Assembly (NCBI RefSeq): GCF_000002425.4
Contig: NC_037269.1
Location: 9,514,082 to 9,578,081, forward strand
Direction: 5' to 3'
Origin: Physcomitrium patens
Lineage: Eukaryota; Streptophyta; Bryopsida; Funariales; Funariaceae
Length of the DNA stretch: 64,000 bases
Made by a program: the position numbers and the translations under genes. The notes under the pieces are model-generated. The model worked only from the letters and a program-made list of their open reading frames with translations, ran no database searches and had not been told where the DNA came from. Positions 12,401 through 24,417 of the stretch are shown here, piece after piece (within the stretch, counting starts at the first letter, position 1; every line of letters starts with the position of its first letter).

Positions 12401-12871
12401 GTCTTTCAAGAGGTACAGCTGATTTGTTGATTTACCCAGTCATTGCAAATTATCTTTTAGAAAGGACGACATGAACTTACACTATGAAATGTTTCATTCC
12501 ATAGCAGAAAAATATCTCAGTTTTATCAGGCTCCGAATCTAATATATGAACATGGTATTAAATACTGTTCATTCTTGTTGACTATTCTTCTTTGTTGAAC
12601 CACAGCTCGCTATGCAGAAATCATCCACAAATTCCCTAATCGTGATGAGGAAGCAGATAAGATACAGAAATGGGCCAGCAAGATGTGGAAAGGCCCTCGA
12701 CCGCTTTTAGACTTGATGAAAGTGGATAGTGCTCGGACAGTGGTTAAAGAAAAGGGTGAGGCACCAGAAGATGTCCAGGCTGATGAAACAAAGCCACCGA
12801 GTGTTGGCAGCACAAAAGGGCATGTTGTGATTGATGTTAGGCTGGGTCGTGTGATGTGGAAAGTAGAATAG
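9475..12871 (+). CDS. plant TPR-repeat protein, 12 exons, probably organelle-targeted
   Basis: Exons read as 9475-9811, 9914-10040, 10178-10251, 10372-10418, 10573-10723, 10884-10970, 11362-11566, 11765-11850, 11949-12052, 12200-12254, 12371-12412 and 12606-12871. All introns are GT-AG, phases agree and the lengths sum to 1581 nt, giving 526 aa. The first ~60 residues are rich in Ser, Arg and Ala with few acidic residues, like a mitochondrial or plastid presequence. Helical TPR-like repeats follow, for example around VEAIRVLEQ, CTDAVEALQVA, YLKIAGDLYRRT, FDEAESKITEALTQA and the stretch beginning DKHPRVGIILACLADVYAR, which resembles a conserved plant TPR family of unknown function. The C-terminal end (KIQKWASKMWKGPRPLL) also fits that family. 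TPR arrays bind proteins; no specific partner can be named. The exons at 12200-12254 and 12371-12412 are the least certain. Confidence 0.85.
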
Positions 12872-14500
12872 CACCACGGCTTTTGTAGTCTATCTGCACA
12901 GTAGGAATGGACCACAATGGTCGTTGTATGGTTTTTGACACTAGTTATAGCTCAGCAAGAGCTGCTAAACCTGGTCTAGGTCCGACAGATAGTTATCATC
13001 ACCAGCGTGAGGAGGGGGTAAGCAACAGCGTGAGTAATAATCAGAACATAAATTGAAAGCTCTTGTGCTTTCAGTTTGTTTTGTATTTTTGTTTTTTTTG
13101 TTCAAAAGGCAAGACTGAGTGTTCAAGTTTCAGAGTTGCATGGTTCAGATTCGAATGTGCACCCAAGCTAACCCAAAATATTTCTCATGTTATTTCCTCT
13201 AGTTTTCATCGTTAGGGGTGGCAAACAGTGAAGATGGCATGGAAGGATTTTCTTCAGAGAAAGCTGCACCTATTGGGAGCACTGTTGGGGGACGAGGAGG
13301 AAATTTGTTTTCCTGTAGAGAATTTGGGATGTGGCTGTATTGCAGAGCGCAAAATGCTCCATCTTTAAATATTTTTGCAACGTGGAGCATCACTATGGTA
13401 GGAATTCCTTGGTTTCGTTTGTTGCCTCTAATCTTTTATGGAGGTCTGCAAGTTAAAATGTTCATTTTTGCACAATTTTGGTCAAGGAGTTAATGAAAGT
13501 AGATGAAAGAAGATATGTCAAAATAGCATGTATAATGGTCAATTTCTTAAGTGGTTGGAAAGATATCTTAAAATTTGGGGTTTCTTTAGCATTTAGATTT
13601 GTGTAACTAATCTTTAATGTAATTTTCAGTGTATTTAAAATATTAAAGTCCATACAATATCGAAAATTTCAATTGTTATGTATAACAATCAGCTCAAATA
13701 AATATAAATATAAATATCAAATCTAAGTTTGAAGGATAAGTTGGATTTTAGACTTCATAAATACATACACAAGCAAGACTAAAATTATTCTTATTTTTGT
13801 CAATTATTTTTGAAAATTGTGATTTATTTTGTAGATTGCAAGTCTTTTTGTTTCTTGAAATAGTCATTTTGTTAGAAATTAAAATGTTTGTAAAAAACAA
13901 GCTAAATGATTCAAAATTTGAAATAAGACAATTATGATCAAACAAATATCTAATTATAAAGAATGATATAATCTCAATAGAATTGTTACTAGTGTTTTGT
14001 ATGTGTGTTTAATAAGTTAAAATGCCAATATTGATAAGAATATTCTATTATTATTATTATTATTATTATATTTTTATTGTAATTTTAATCTTCAATCTAA
14101 AAAATCCTATGTGGTTTTGCTAGCATAGTGATTTTAGTAGTGTTCAACTTACACAAGATGTAGATTGATTAAAATAGGGAAATATTTGATAGACCCAATC
14201 TTTTACTAAATCAATCTATCCATCATTACAAATTGGTACATTAATTGTTGAGATCTTCTTCATCATTAAAACCATCATCTACATTTTGATTAATAGAATC
14301 ATGGTTTTTCATATATAATTTACTTAATCACAAATGTATGACTAATGGCAATGGTTATCAATGGCTATTTGTATTTATCTTGCTTTGTTACATCTAGAAG
14401 TCTTTATATATTCAATCTTCTTTTTATTAACCCTATACTATAGTTTCACATTTTTGACATTGTGTAGTATATATAAAAGAGACGAAATTGTATACTCTAC
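12872..14500. other. 3' region of TPR gene grading into AT-rich DNA
   Basis: Up to about 13450 composition is still gene-like, probably 3' untranslated or downstream sequence. After about 13500 the DNA becomes strongly AT-rich, with an ATT trinucleotide run at about 14048-14070. A short frame at 13218-13493 has no recognisable domain. Confidence 0.5.
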
Positions 14501-14506
14501 AATTAT

Positions 14507-16440
14507 TTGCATTTTGCAATAGAAAGTGAGGTACACATGGTTGCACTACTAGAAGGATATTTTGAAAGTATAGAAGAGATGAAAGATAGTATAGATACAT
14601 TTGCATATAATCAAAGATATGTTGTTTGCAAATATTATTCTAAGAAGGATTGCATTGATTTCAAGTGTGATAGAGGAAGAATTTATTGTGAGCAAAATAA
14701 TCATATTTGTCAATGAAATAGTGCAAGTTGATTGATTAGATGTCCATTTGAGTTGCATGCACGTTGTTTGTAGGATAGTATACAATAATACTTGAAAGTT
14801 TGGAAAGATTTTTATAATCATGGACCTTTTTCTTTTCTTTCAAGTCATTCATTGGCTTGGCATTTTCAACCAATTGAAGAAAAAAAAAAAAATGACATTA
14901 TGATTGCTTGCTGTAGGAGTTCCACCAAAAAATGTTGTCATTGCTTTATGAAAGAGCAATTCAAATAACAAAGCTATTACTTATACTATTTACAATGAGA
15001 GGCAGAGATTATGTCATATTGCACTTATTGGTCATTCACCTTTTGTTTGTCTTATGAAAACTGTATATGTTACTAAATATCATTTTATTTATTAATGTGA
15101 TGAAAACAATAAAGTAACTTCTTTGTATTTTATATATTTTGAGTGCCTTAGACTTGCAAAAAGATATACTTTATTTATTGTTATCGATTGTACATACAAA
15201 ACAAATAGGTTTAGAATGACTATGTTGCATATTGTGGGAATGACAACTCTTAATACTTCTTTTTTCATTATTGTTGCTTTTTTCCAAGAAAAAATATAAT
15301 CTTTCTTTTTTTGGGCATTAACCAAATTTCTGAAATTGTATAGAGGTATTTGATCCATATGCAATGGTACCAATAAGGATTTGGCATTAATAAATGCTAT
15401 TGAACTAATATTTTTCACTTCAAATGTCTTACTCTGCATTTTGCATCTTCAAAAAAGTATGTTAGCTAATCATAAGAAGTATTTTTCAAATAAGGTGGAA
15501 ACATGATGGCCTTCATTTCTTGTATATTAGACCATTGTGTTTAGTGCTCATTTTGAAGAACTTTTTAATCTTGAATGGTCTAATCTTTGTAACTAGTACA
15601 TCTCCATTATTATTCATGCAACTATTGTATATTTATAAAATACGTGGATATCACACAAGAAACGACTTGTTAAATTTTGAACAAAGAACTTCTTTTATCT
15701 TAGAAGTGTTACTATATCATGAGTAGAAAGTCAACATTTAGCGTTGAAATTATATTTAAAAGTTTCTATCAAAGACCTTAGAAAAGTTTAAATTTTTTTC
15801 TCAGTTTTTTGAAAATATAAAAAGAAAAATCAAGATTCAAGAGAATTTAGAAAAAATTTGTATATGTCATTAATACAATATTGGTTTCTTCATTAACATT
15901 GTAAAATATATTTCTCTATATGTTCTTAATCTTATTTTTGAACAATATAAATATACATGAATAGCAATTGATAATAATGATAAGTACATTGGATCTTTTA
16001 TGTAAGCATTATATTTGAAGTTTACTAAGAAATGGTGGCATTTTGGAAATTATTGATTTTTTATCATCAATATTATTTGGTGAATAATTTTGAATTATTA
16101 GTTGCTATACTACCACAAATTGAACTTTCTTCTAAAGCTTTTTGTCTGGTCTATTATGATGTTAGTGGTACAATTGATCTACTACCTTTCTACCAATAAG
16201 AAAAATTATATAATCAATTGTTGGAATTTACAATAGTTACTGTGGGATTGAAAAACTTGAGAATAAGTTGTCCAAAAGAAAAGCTGCATGGAACTAGGAA
16301 CATATTGAGAAGTGAGGTAGATGTTGAGATATCTATACAATGTTCTTCACAATTTGAAATTTTTGAAGTAACAATAACATGTCTTTGCAAAAATTGTAAA
16401 TGTATTGGCCATAATGTTTGCATATATCTTACAAGAGTGA
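14507..16440 (+). pseudogene. decayed Mutator-like (MULE) transposase
   Basis: Scattered in-frame stretches match the order of a MULE/FAR1-type transposase. At 14550-14690 there is an N-terminal domain with FESIEEMKDSIDTFA and FKCDRGRIY. At 14978-15070 comes TIYNERQRL followed by IALIGHSPF. At 15178-15285 lies the first catalytic-Asp region, IDCTYKTNRF, followed by a MLHIVGM segment. Further weak pieces continue to about 16430. Many stops and frame changes separate them, so the gene cannot be expressed. Terminal inverted repeats were not found by eye. Such elements encode a DDE transposase for cut-and-paste transposition. Recognition rests on the TIYNERQRL and IDCTYKTNRF blocks. Confidence 0.65.
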
Positions 16441-18620
16441 CTTTTTTTTCACAATTATTGACTAGTAATATACTCCAATTTATAGTTATAATCTATTAAA
16501 GATTATTAATATAAAAATAGAAGTTAATATATTTTTTAAAAAATTTTGATTATAATTTATTCAAATTATTTTGTTAATGAAAAAAATATATATGAAAAGA
16601 GTGTACATAATGCGTGTCAAAATGCAATGCACATTGCAAACATGATTTTCTATCACAAGTCACTTCTCCATTTCATGCAATTATATAATTTTTTTTAGAT
16701 TTTTGTCAACTACTTGAATCAAATGAGTTATCTCTAAAGTTTGTTCAACATACTCAGAAGATATCCTAGTAAAATATGAAAACTGAGAACAAATTCTAAT
16801 TCAACATGACATCAAAAATCTCTTCAATTCAAAGCTTTAAGCAATAGCACACAACATCTCAGATAGTAGATAAGTTTTAAAAGACAATCCCACAAGAAGT
16901 TCATTACTAGAATTCTTATTAGATAGTACATAGGAACACAAAATTCTAAGCACAACAATAAATATCATATAACAACTTTACAAAATCAAGATGCATCATG
17001 TAAAATCTTCTATGATTTGTAAAATCAAATAAATATAGTTACTTTTGATATATATATTTTAATATAAAGTATCCAAAATTAGCCTATTAAAGGCAAAATT
17101 ATACTCAATTTGTACTTGAGAATAATGTATTAATATAAAAATTATGAAATATAATATGTAAAATTAATAGTTTTATTTAAAATATTTATATAAAAATTAT
17201 GAAATATAAAAATAAGATTTAATCATATCAAAAATAACTATTAATAAATAATAAGAGACTAAAATGAAAGAATTGACATGAATACAAAGTAATGTTGCAA
17301 CAAGAATCAACAACATTAATAAAGCAATGAGTGCCATCTTGAGTATAGTGCAAAGATTGTGCAATATATGAAGTTTGATTAAACAAAATAGACGATCAAT
17401 GAATGAGTATGATAATAAAGAAGAAGAGATGAATTGCCTATAGTTAGAAAAAAAAAATAAATAATACAAATGTAGCAATAACTATGAGATTGCTCATTAT
17501 CCATGCATGTATGTAATGTCATAAATATACACCACTATGGACTTTTTATGAAGATTCTAAGTCTATGCAACAAATGTGTAGACTTAGTAATATATGTATT
17601 TTCTGCAATGTGAGCCATAATAGAACTAATTTATTATAGAATTATGGAAATTATTTTATTAAGCACTAAGCCTTGACCAATTAGAATATACAATCTTTAA
17701 TAAAAAAATAATAGGAATAGATAGCTTTCCAAATCAATTACAATCATCCATTCACTTACCTTTATATACTTCATGAGGACCATCTTGACGCTAAAGGAAG
17801 TCTACATTGGATCAAAGTTTGCACTACTTAAGGATTCCTAAAGACATCAAAATACAAAATAAATATCAAGATGATAGAAAATGTTACATATATATGCATT
17901 GAACTTTCAAATGAAAAAATACCAGAATGACAAAGCTTAGAAGATGTACAAATTAATATGTATTATATGCATCTTGTAGGTTTTTACCTAGGAGTAGGTG
18001 AAGCAACATAACATATTGGAATGATATTCTCCACCATATCCAATTTTTGCTACTACAAAGCATCTACTACCTATATACAATAATAAAAAGCCCAAATTGT
18101 ATGTGAAGTAATTTCAATTAGCATATCAATTCTTATAATAAAGTTAGTCATAATATGTCTTTTTAAACAAGAAGATATATTATCTTAGGAGCAATTGTAA
18201 CAATCTTCTAGAGACAGCAATGCATGCTTCCAAACTATGACAAACAAAAAAATCTTTGAATTAGCCTAGCCCACAACCACAAAGCACAGATCTCATTTAA
18301 AGCAAGTTTACAAGACATTAAAAAAAAAATGAAAAGAGGAGTGAAATATTTACTAAGTGGGGGAGCCAAGACCATAGTCTTTAGAATGCAAGTTCAACAC
18401 CACTTTGTAATCAATGCTTACAAATAATACAAGCAACAACAATGCTTGAATATGCACAAGATAAAGACCAAGAGAATGTTGTCTTACAAATAGTTGATAT
18501 AAGTAGATTTGATTGTACCTAACCGGATCTAAGCTATGAGATAGTAGCAAGGCAATAAAACTTAGAAGCACATCAAAGCAAAACTAAGCACACTTAAGAT
18601 ACAAAGTAGGAACAAGGTAA
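16441..18620. other. AT-rich intergenic region, no gene seen
   Basis: Very AT-rich with no coding signal. Some of it may be decayed transposon sequence flanking the MULE remnant, but nothing can be assigned. Confidence 0.5.
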
Positions 18621-18628
18621 TTAGACTC

Positions 18629-19168
18629 TGTCAAGGACAAGAACTCGATGAAAGCTAAAGAGTAAGTGAGACTTTTCTCAAAAAGAAATAGGACAAAATA
18701 GAAATATGTATATTAAGAAAGAAACTGGAATGGCTATTGCCAAAATACAAGAAAACTAGAGACCCTTGAAACTAGACTAGAAGCAAGAAAGGAGTTGACA
18801 AGAGTGAAGAGGGCTTCACTCTTGCCTCTATATATACTATCTAACTAGAAGCCACGTGGCGATGTTCTATAAGACCTCCAATATATGTTGACTTTCTAGG
18901 CCACATGCCTTTGCTTGCAAGGCAAGTTTTCTATGGATGGACCACGTAGTTAGCTTGTTCTTTAAGCTTCCAACATGTGTGGCACATGGCTAACTTGTTG
19001 ACCAAGTTTCTAACCTAAAAGTCAACTATAGACTCCTATAAAGTCAAAGCAGCGTCTATGAAGCTTCTAAGAAGCTTCTCTAGAAGATATTACACAATTA
19101 ACCTACTTTTATCTACTTTTACATACTTTTATCTATTCATATAGGTAATTATATGTATGTACGTGACA
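18629..19168 (-). repeat. 3' LTR of chromovirus copy A
   Basis: 540 bp. On the plus strand it begins TGTCAAGG and ends CGTGACA. It is preceded by GACTC, the left target duplication. A perfect 10-bp palindrome GCCACGTGGC lies at 18851-18860, next to the TATA-like tract. Confidence 0.95.
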
Positions 19169-19170
19169 TT

Positions 19171-19180
19171 ACCCCCCCTT
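19171..19180 (-). other. polypurine tract of copy A
   Basis: In the sense direction AAGGGGGGGT, then AA, lies immediately before the 3' LTR. It is the expected primer site for plus-strand DNA synthesis. The same tract is at the same position in copy B. Confidence 0.85.
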
Positions 19181-19209
19181 CTAGGGACGAGTTCCACGAG
19201 GAGCGGTGA

Positions 19210-19632
19210 TTATATATTGAGAAAATCTAATATGCGGCGAATTGTATTTGCTACATACTCTGATCTTTGTTCTCTTCGAAGATAGTTGATGGGTCCTCTT
19301 AGCCATCGATAGTGTCCCATTCCAGGGCGAGAAGACCACCCTGTTATTTGATCACTGTTGAGGCCTTCATAACTTCCTTCAAATAATACATTTGAAACAC
19401 CATCAGGAGTCGTTCCTATCTCCAATAATATCACCAAACATCGAGAATCTCTTCCAAGGTCGTGATACCAAACGCGTTGTATCTCACCATCTATTCGAGG
19501 AAGAACATGTCGTTCTTGAGGGTCTTCATCTCGGTTGCGTCGTCTTGAAGGTTGTGACAATCGCAATGTCTCATCCGGTAAGTCAGCAAACGAAGGTTCT
19601 TGAGTTGAATCCGCTGGTTGTTGGCTCTCCAT
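19210..19632 (-). CDS. accessory ORF of chromovirus, 140 aa, unknown function
   Basis: An ATG-started frame of 140 codons, beginning MESQQPADSTQ, sits 95 nt downstream of the pol stop and about 30 nt before the polypurine tract. It is not part of the usual gag-pol plan. The N-terminal third is polar and charged with an Arg-rich patch (QPSRRRNRDED); the rest looks globular, with VWYHDLGRDSRC, LFEGSYEGL and WSSRPGMGHYRW and a basic C-terminal helix. No signal peptide or membrane segment is seen, which argues against an envelope protein. The second element has a frame of exactly the same length in the same place with mostly conservative changes. I do not recognise the family; nucleic-acid binding is possible but unproven. 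It could be read from a spliced or subgenomic RNA. Confidence 0.75.
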   Translation of the reverse strand: MESQQPADSTQEPSFADLPDETLRLSQPSRRRNRDEDPQERHVLPRIDGEIQRVWYHDLGRDSRCLVILLEIGTTPDGVSNVLFEGSYEGLNSDQITGWSSRPGMGHYRWLRGPINYLRREQRSEYVANTIRRILDFLNI

Positions 19633-19727
19633 CTAATTAGCGTCACAAAATGCAAAGAAGTTACAAACAAGGATAGGAAATTGAATGTTATCTTGCCTCA
19701 ATCTTGTCTCTTTTATAAGAGAGGTTT

Positions 19728-22700
19728 TCATCTTGGTTTTGATGGATGTCGTTGATGAAAAACTTTGACTTTAGCTGATGCATTTGCTAGATTCCTGGAT
19801 GGCTCCCATGTGCGCTCACTAATATCATATCCGCACCAATGAACAAGATATTCCAGCTTATTTCGGCGCCGCCTTGAGTCTAATATCTCTTCCACCTCAA
19901 ATTCTTCATTATTATCTACTTCTATAGGAGGCGGTGGCATTTGTCTTCTTCCTTGTATATCCACTGTCTTATATGGTTCAAGAAGAGACACGTGGAATAC
20001 AGGATGGATCTTCATTGACTCCGGTAGATGTAACCGATATGCAACTGGGTTGATCTGTTCAGAAACAGAAAAGGGGCCAAGCCTACGATAGTCCAATTTG
20101 TCACAAGGTCGAGTGGTCTTGATATTGCGACGAAGTAGCCATACCTTATCACCCACGTTGAGTTGTGGTTGCTCTTTACGATATACATCTGCATTTATCT
20201 TTTGTCGTTCTTGAGCTTTCTTCAACTGCGCCTTCATTATTGCATGTAACTCTGACAACCGATTTGCCATATCTTCTGGTGCAGGATTATCAACTTTTGA
20301 AAAATCAAAAGTATCAAGTCGTGGATGATAGCCATAATTGGCAAAGAAAGGTGTTTGTTGTATGGAGGAATGTACCGTATTATTATAAGCAAACTCTGCC
20401 AATGGCAGAAGGATTGTCCAATCATCTTGTTGGTAGTTGATGGTACACCTTAAATACTGTTCCAAGACTTGGTTTACGCGCTCTGTTTGTCCATCAGTTT
20501 GAGGATGGAAAGCTGAAGATAGCTTTATGTCCACTTTTAAAATCTTGAAAAGAGTCCTCCAGAATCTCGACACAAATTGAGTTCCCCTATCCGATATGAT
20601 ATCTTTAGGTAATCCATGATAGCGATAGATATTATCAATGAAAAGCTTAGCTGTTTCTTCACCTGTGATAGATTTTGTACATGGCATAAAATGTGCCATC
20701 TTGGTGAAACGATCTACTATCACAAATATAGAATCATAAGATCTTGAGTTTGGAAGATCTGTGATGAAATCCATAGAAACAGAAGACCATGGTTGTTCTG
20801 GTATAGGTAATGGCTGAAGAAGTCCGTAAGGTCGATGTCGAGGAATTTTTGATCTTGAACAAATATCACATGATTGTACAAAGTCTTTGACTGACTTCCA
20901 CATTTGTGGCCACCAAAAATCTCTTGATATGAGTTCCAAAGTCTTATTATATCCAAAGTGCCCTGCTGCTGGAAAGTCATGACGTGCTTGAAGAACACGC
21001 AAACGTGCTATTCCTTCTGGAACATATAGGCGTCCTTCAAAATATAATAGATTATTCTTGAACTCGAACTTAGAAGAATCATGAGACTTGGAAGAATTAT
21101 TCTCGATATCATGAACAAGAGGGTCTGAGGACATACTGGACTGGATTTGCTTGAGAAAAGTTGAATCAACAGTCAATGTTGATTTCACTGCTCGGAGATG
21201 AAATTGCTCCGATTTCAAGAGGACCGTTCTTTGTTGCTCAAAAGCTGCATCTCCTTCTTTTGGTGCAAAATAAGAACGTCTAGACAGGGCATCGGACAAA
21301 CCTTGTTGTTTTCCTGGCCGATAAGTGATAATGAAGTCGAATCTTGACAAAGACATACTCCAACGAGCTTGACGACGATTCAACACGCGTGCTGACATGA
21401 AATACTCGAGGTTCTTGTGATCTGTATACACAGTGACTGGACTAGAAGCACCTTCTAAATAATGACGCCATTCTTGAAAGGAATCCACGATTGCAAGAAG
21501 TTCTTTATCGTGGATCTCATAATTAATCTCGGCTGCTGAGAATTTTCTTGAATGAAAAGCTATCGGATGAAGTTTGTCATCTGTTCCCATTTGTGATAAA
21601 ACTGCACCCAAGGCAAAATCCGATGCGTCTGTTTCCATAAAAAATACCTTGGAAAAGTCAACACGATATAAGACTGGTGCAGAGACAAACGATGTCTTCA
21701 AGGCTTCAAATGCTGCTTCCGCTTCTTGATTCCATTGGAATTTATCTTTACTAGTCAAGCGTGTAAGTGGAGCTGCAACTCGTGAGAAATCTTTGATGAA
21801 GATCCGATAGTAATTGGCAAATCCCAAGAAACATTGGACATCTCTTACTGTCCTTGGAATCTTCTAATCCATGATTGTTTGGACTTTCTTAGAATCCATC
21901 GTGAGACCATCATTTGAAATGATGTATCCTAAAAAGTCAACTTGAGTAGTGTGAAATACACACTTTTCCATCTTGGCGTACAATCCTGCATCTCTGAGTT
22001 TTTGTAATACTTGACGAACATGTATTTCATGTTCTTCAACATTCTTAGAATAAATCAAGATATCGTCTAGGTAGCAGACGACAAAATTGTCTAAGAATTC
22101 ACGAAATACATCATTCATGAGATGTTGAAAAGCAGCTGGTGCATTCGTGAGTCCAAAAGGCATGACATTATATTCAAAATGCCCGTACCTGGTTCGAAAC
22201 GCAGTCTTCCATTCATCTCCTTCTTTGATCCGTACTAGATTATATGCTCCTCTTAGATCTATTTTTGTATAGATCTTAGCTTGATTTAACTGGTCAAGGA
22301 GTCCTGATATCAAAGGTAATGGATACTTGTTCTTGATTGTGATCTTGTTGAGTCCTCGATAGTCAACACACATTCGTAAAGATCCATCTTTTTTCTTTAC
22401 GAATAAAATTGGAGCTCCTGCTGGAGATTTTGAATGGCGTATGAAATTCTTTGCTAAATTCTCGTCAATATATGTCTTGAGTTCAGCCAACTCATCTTGC
22501 GATAAACTGTAAATTGGTCCAAATGGTGGCAGAGTTCCTTCCTTGAGATCGATTGAACAATCGTATGGGCGATGCTCAGGAAGAATATCTGCATTCTTTT
22601 TCTCAAAAACGTCTTGATAATCCTGATATTGACTTGGAATGCCACTTGAAGTCTTTACGCTTTCAGAAATAGGTGCAGCATAAATAGCAAAAGTTGATCC

Positions 22701-23312
22701 TTCTTTTGCTGCGTGTATAAATGCTTTTGCACCTATAAGTGCGGGTTTTACTATACTAGACTCATGGTTTTTTACTTGATTAATAGAACTGTTACTAATG
22801 CTCCGAGGAAAATCAAGTTTACGAGAAATCCAATCTATTCGAGGATTATACTTTTCTAACCATGATAAGCCTAAAATAACTGGATTAGAGGGAGATCTAA
22901 TTATATTAAAAATTACGCAACTACTATGACCATTTATTACTACATCTACAGGAAGTGTTTCGTGAGTTACATCTCCAGAAGACAACGGACGACCATCTAT
23001 GACTTCTACGTGTACAGGTTTAGTTTTTTATATTAATGATATTCTATGACATCTAGCAAATTCTTCATCTAAAAAACAAGATGAGGCTCCTGAATCTATC
23101 AAGGCAGAGGCTCTGTAATTATTAGGTCCTAAACGCACATCTATTATAAAACAAGGAGATGGTTCTGAGGAGAGGATAGGACCTTCATTAGAAGTTGTAC
23201 AAGATTCCAGCCGCACGGTCCCTATTGTAGCTGGACGTACTCGTTTTCTGACATACTGTCTTCTTTGACAGCCGTACTCCTCATTTTGTAGTTGCGTCGC
23301 TTCTTTGGACAA
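19728..23312 (-). pseudogene. pol: pol polyprotein of copy A (PR-RT-RH-IN-chromodomain), two internal stops
   Basis: One frame of about 1195 codons, displaced -1 relative to gag and overlapping its end. Domains in order: aspartic protease with ALIDSGAS near 23082-23100; reverse transcriptase with VDYRGLNK and YLDD at about 22062-22073; RNase H with ETDASDFALG near 21620; integrase with the His/His/Cys/Cys region (GHFGYNK to CDIC, about 20840-21000) and catalytic landmarks MDFITDLP, SDRGTQF and TERVNQVLEQ; a C-terminal chromodomain (EFEVEEILD, LEYLVHW, TWEPS) that classes the element as a chromovirus. The frame is interrupted by TAA at 23028-23030 just after the protease core and TAG at 21864-21866 between reverse transcriptase and RNase H, where the family has a Trp. 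All catalytic motifs outside these points look intact. Confidence 0.92.
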
Positions 23313-24229
23313 TGTTGAGCAGTGTGCTTAGGTTCTCCACAATATAAGCACAATCCTTCTTGTCGATGACGAGACTTTTCTTGCTCAGTAAGAGGTTTGA
23401 AACGTACCGCATCAATTTGCATATCCTCTACTTCTGAAGGTATGTGTTGAGGAGACGTCGGTGTTGCCATTGAATTGTAGTAACGTTGAGGCCCACTTGT
23501 GCGACTCTCGGATCGAAATTCAAAAAGTCGATTGTCGCACTTCACAGCAAAGTCAATTGCTTGACTCAATGTTTGAGGATCAAGTAAATTAAGCATCAAT
23601 TTCTTTACCTCATATTGTAATCCGTAGAGAAATTGACTCACAAGTGCGGCATCATCCCACTTGATATCAGTTGCAAGTTGTCAAAATTGTGAAGCATATA
23701 ATGTTACTGATCGATTGCCTTGTCGCAAAATACGGATCTTGTTGGTTGCAACACGAATTGCATCATGTTCTCCAAACATGGATCGAAACTCCGCCAAAAA
23801 AGCCTCCAGATTATCCAATATTGGATCTCGTCGTTCAAGAAAAGATGAAAACCATGACAATGCTGAACCTGAAAGAAGTGTACCAATGAATCTAACTTGT
23901 GACCCTGGAGTTGGATAGCTCTGGGGTTGAAGTTCAATCACTAGTTGGACCTGATTGATGAATCCTCGAAACTTGGATCTGGTACCATCAAACTTCTCAG
24001 GCAAGGCAACTCTCGGTTCTCTAACACTCGAAGGGTGTTCCATTCTGGGAGAAGGGACATGGTTTGGTGCAGATGTTGAAGCAGCCCCAATCATCTCTAT
24101 ATCTTCACTTCCTACCATTCTTGTTGCTCCTTGTGGTGGTAAATTGAGTTGATGCATCGCAAGCATTAACTCCCTCAATTGTTCTTGCATCTGTGCCATT
24201 GCACTCTTCATTTCAACAAGCTCTGCCAT
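23222..24229 (-). pseudogene. gag: gag of copy A, one internal stop
   Basis: The frame starts at ATG 24229 (MAELVEMKSAMAQM) and runs 335 codons. Capsid-like sequence includes PEKFDGTRSKFRGFI and LSWFSSFLERR. Near the end is one CCHC zinc knuckle, CLYCGEPKHTAQHC (CX2CX4HX4C), for genomic RNA binding. A TGA at 23681-23683 follows ASQF; copy B has an Arg codon there, so this is a point mutation. The end overlaps the pol frame by about 90 nt, implying that pol is reached by -1 frameshifting. Confidence 0.9.
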
Positions 24230-24405
24230 AGTAGCACTTAGAAAAGAGAAGATGTCTAATAACGCTCAAAATAGAAGAGAGGAATTGATAACAAAGAAAA
24301 TACTAAGAACAATATCAGTTTAAAAGAGGGTAATCCGCAACTTCTAATGCGCTTATGTCTTATCAAGAAAAAGGGGTAATCCACTCTTAATCAAGAAAAG
24401 ACAAA

Positions 24406-24417
24406 GCTCTGATATTG
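24406..24417 (-). other. primer-binding-site-like motif of copy A
   Basis: In the sense direction this reads CAATATCAGAGC. Its last nine bases, TATCAGAGC, equal part of the usual plant primer site complementary to initiator tRNA-Met. The first three bases do not match the tRNA 3' end, and the motif begins about 20 nt (its matching core 23 nt) beyond the LTR instead of next to it. The same arrangement occurs in copy B. Confidence 0.45.

Noticed and set aside
20012..20998. Overlapping frames inside copy A pol, and the matching ones in copy B
   Set aside because: They are out-of-frame or antisense shadows of pol and occur in both copies only because pol is conserved.
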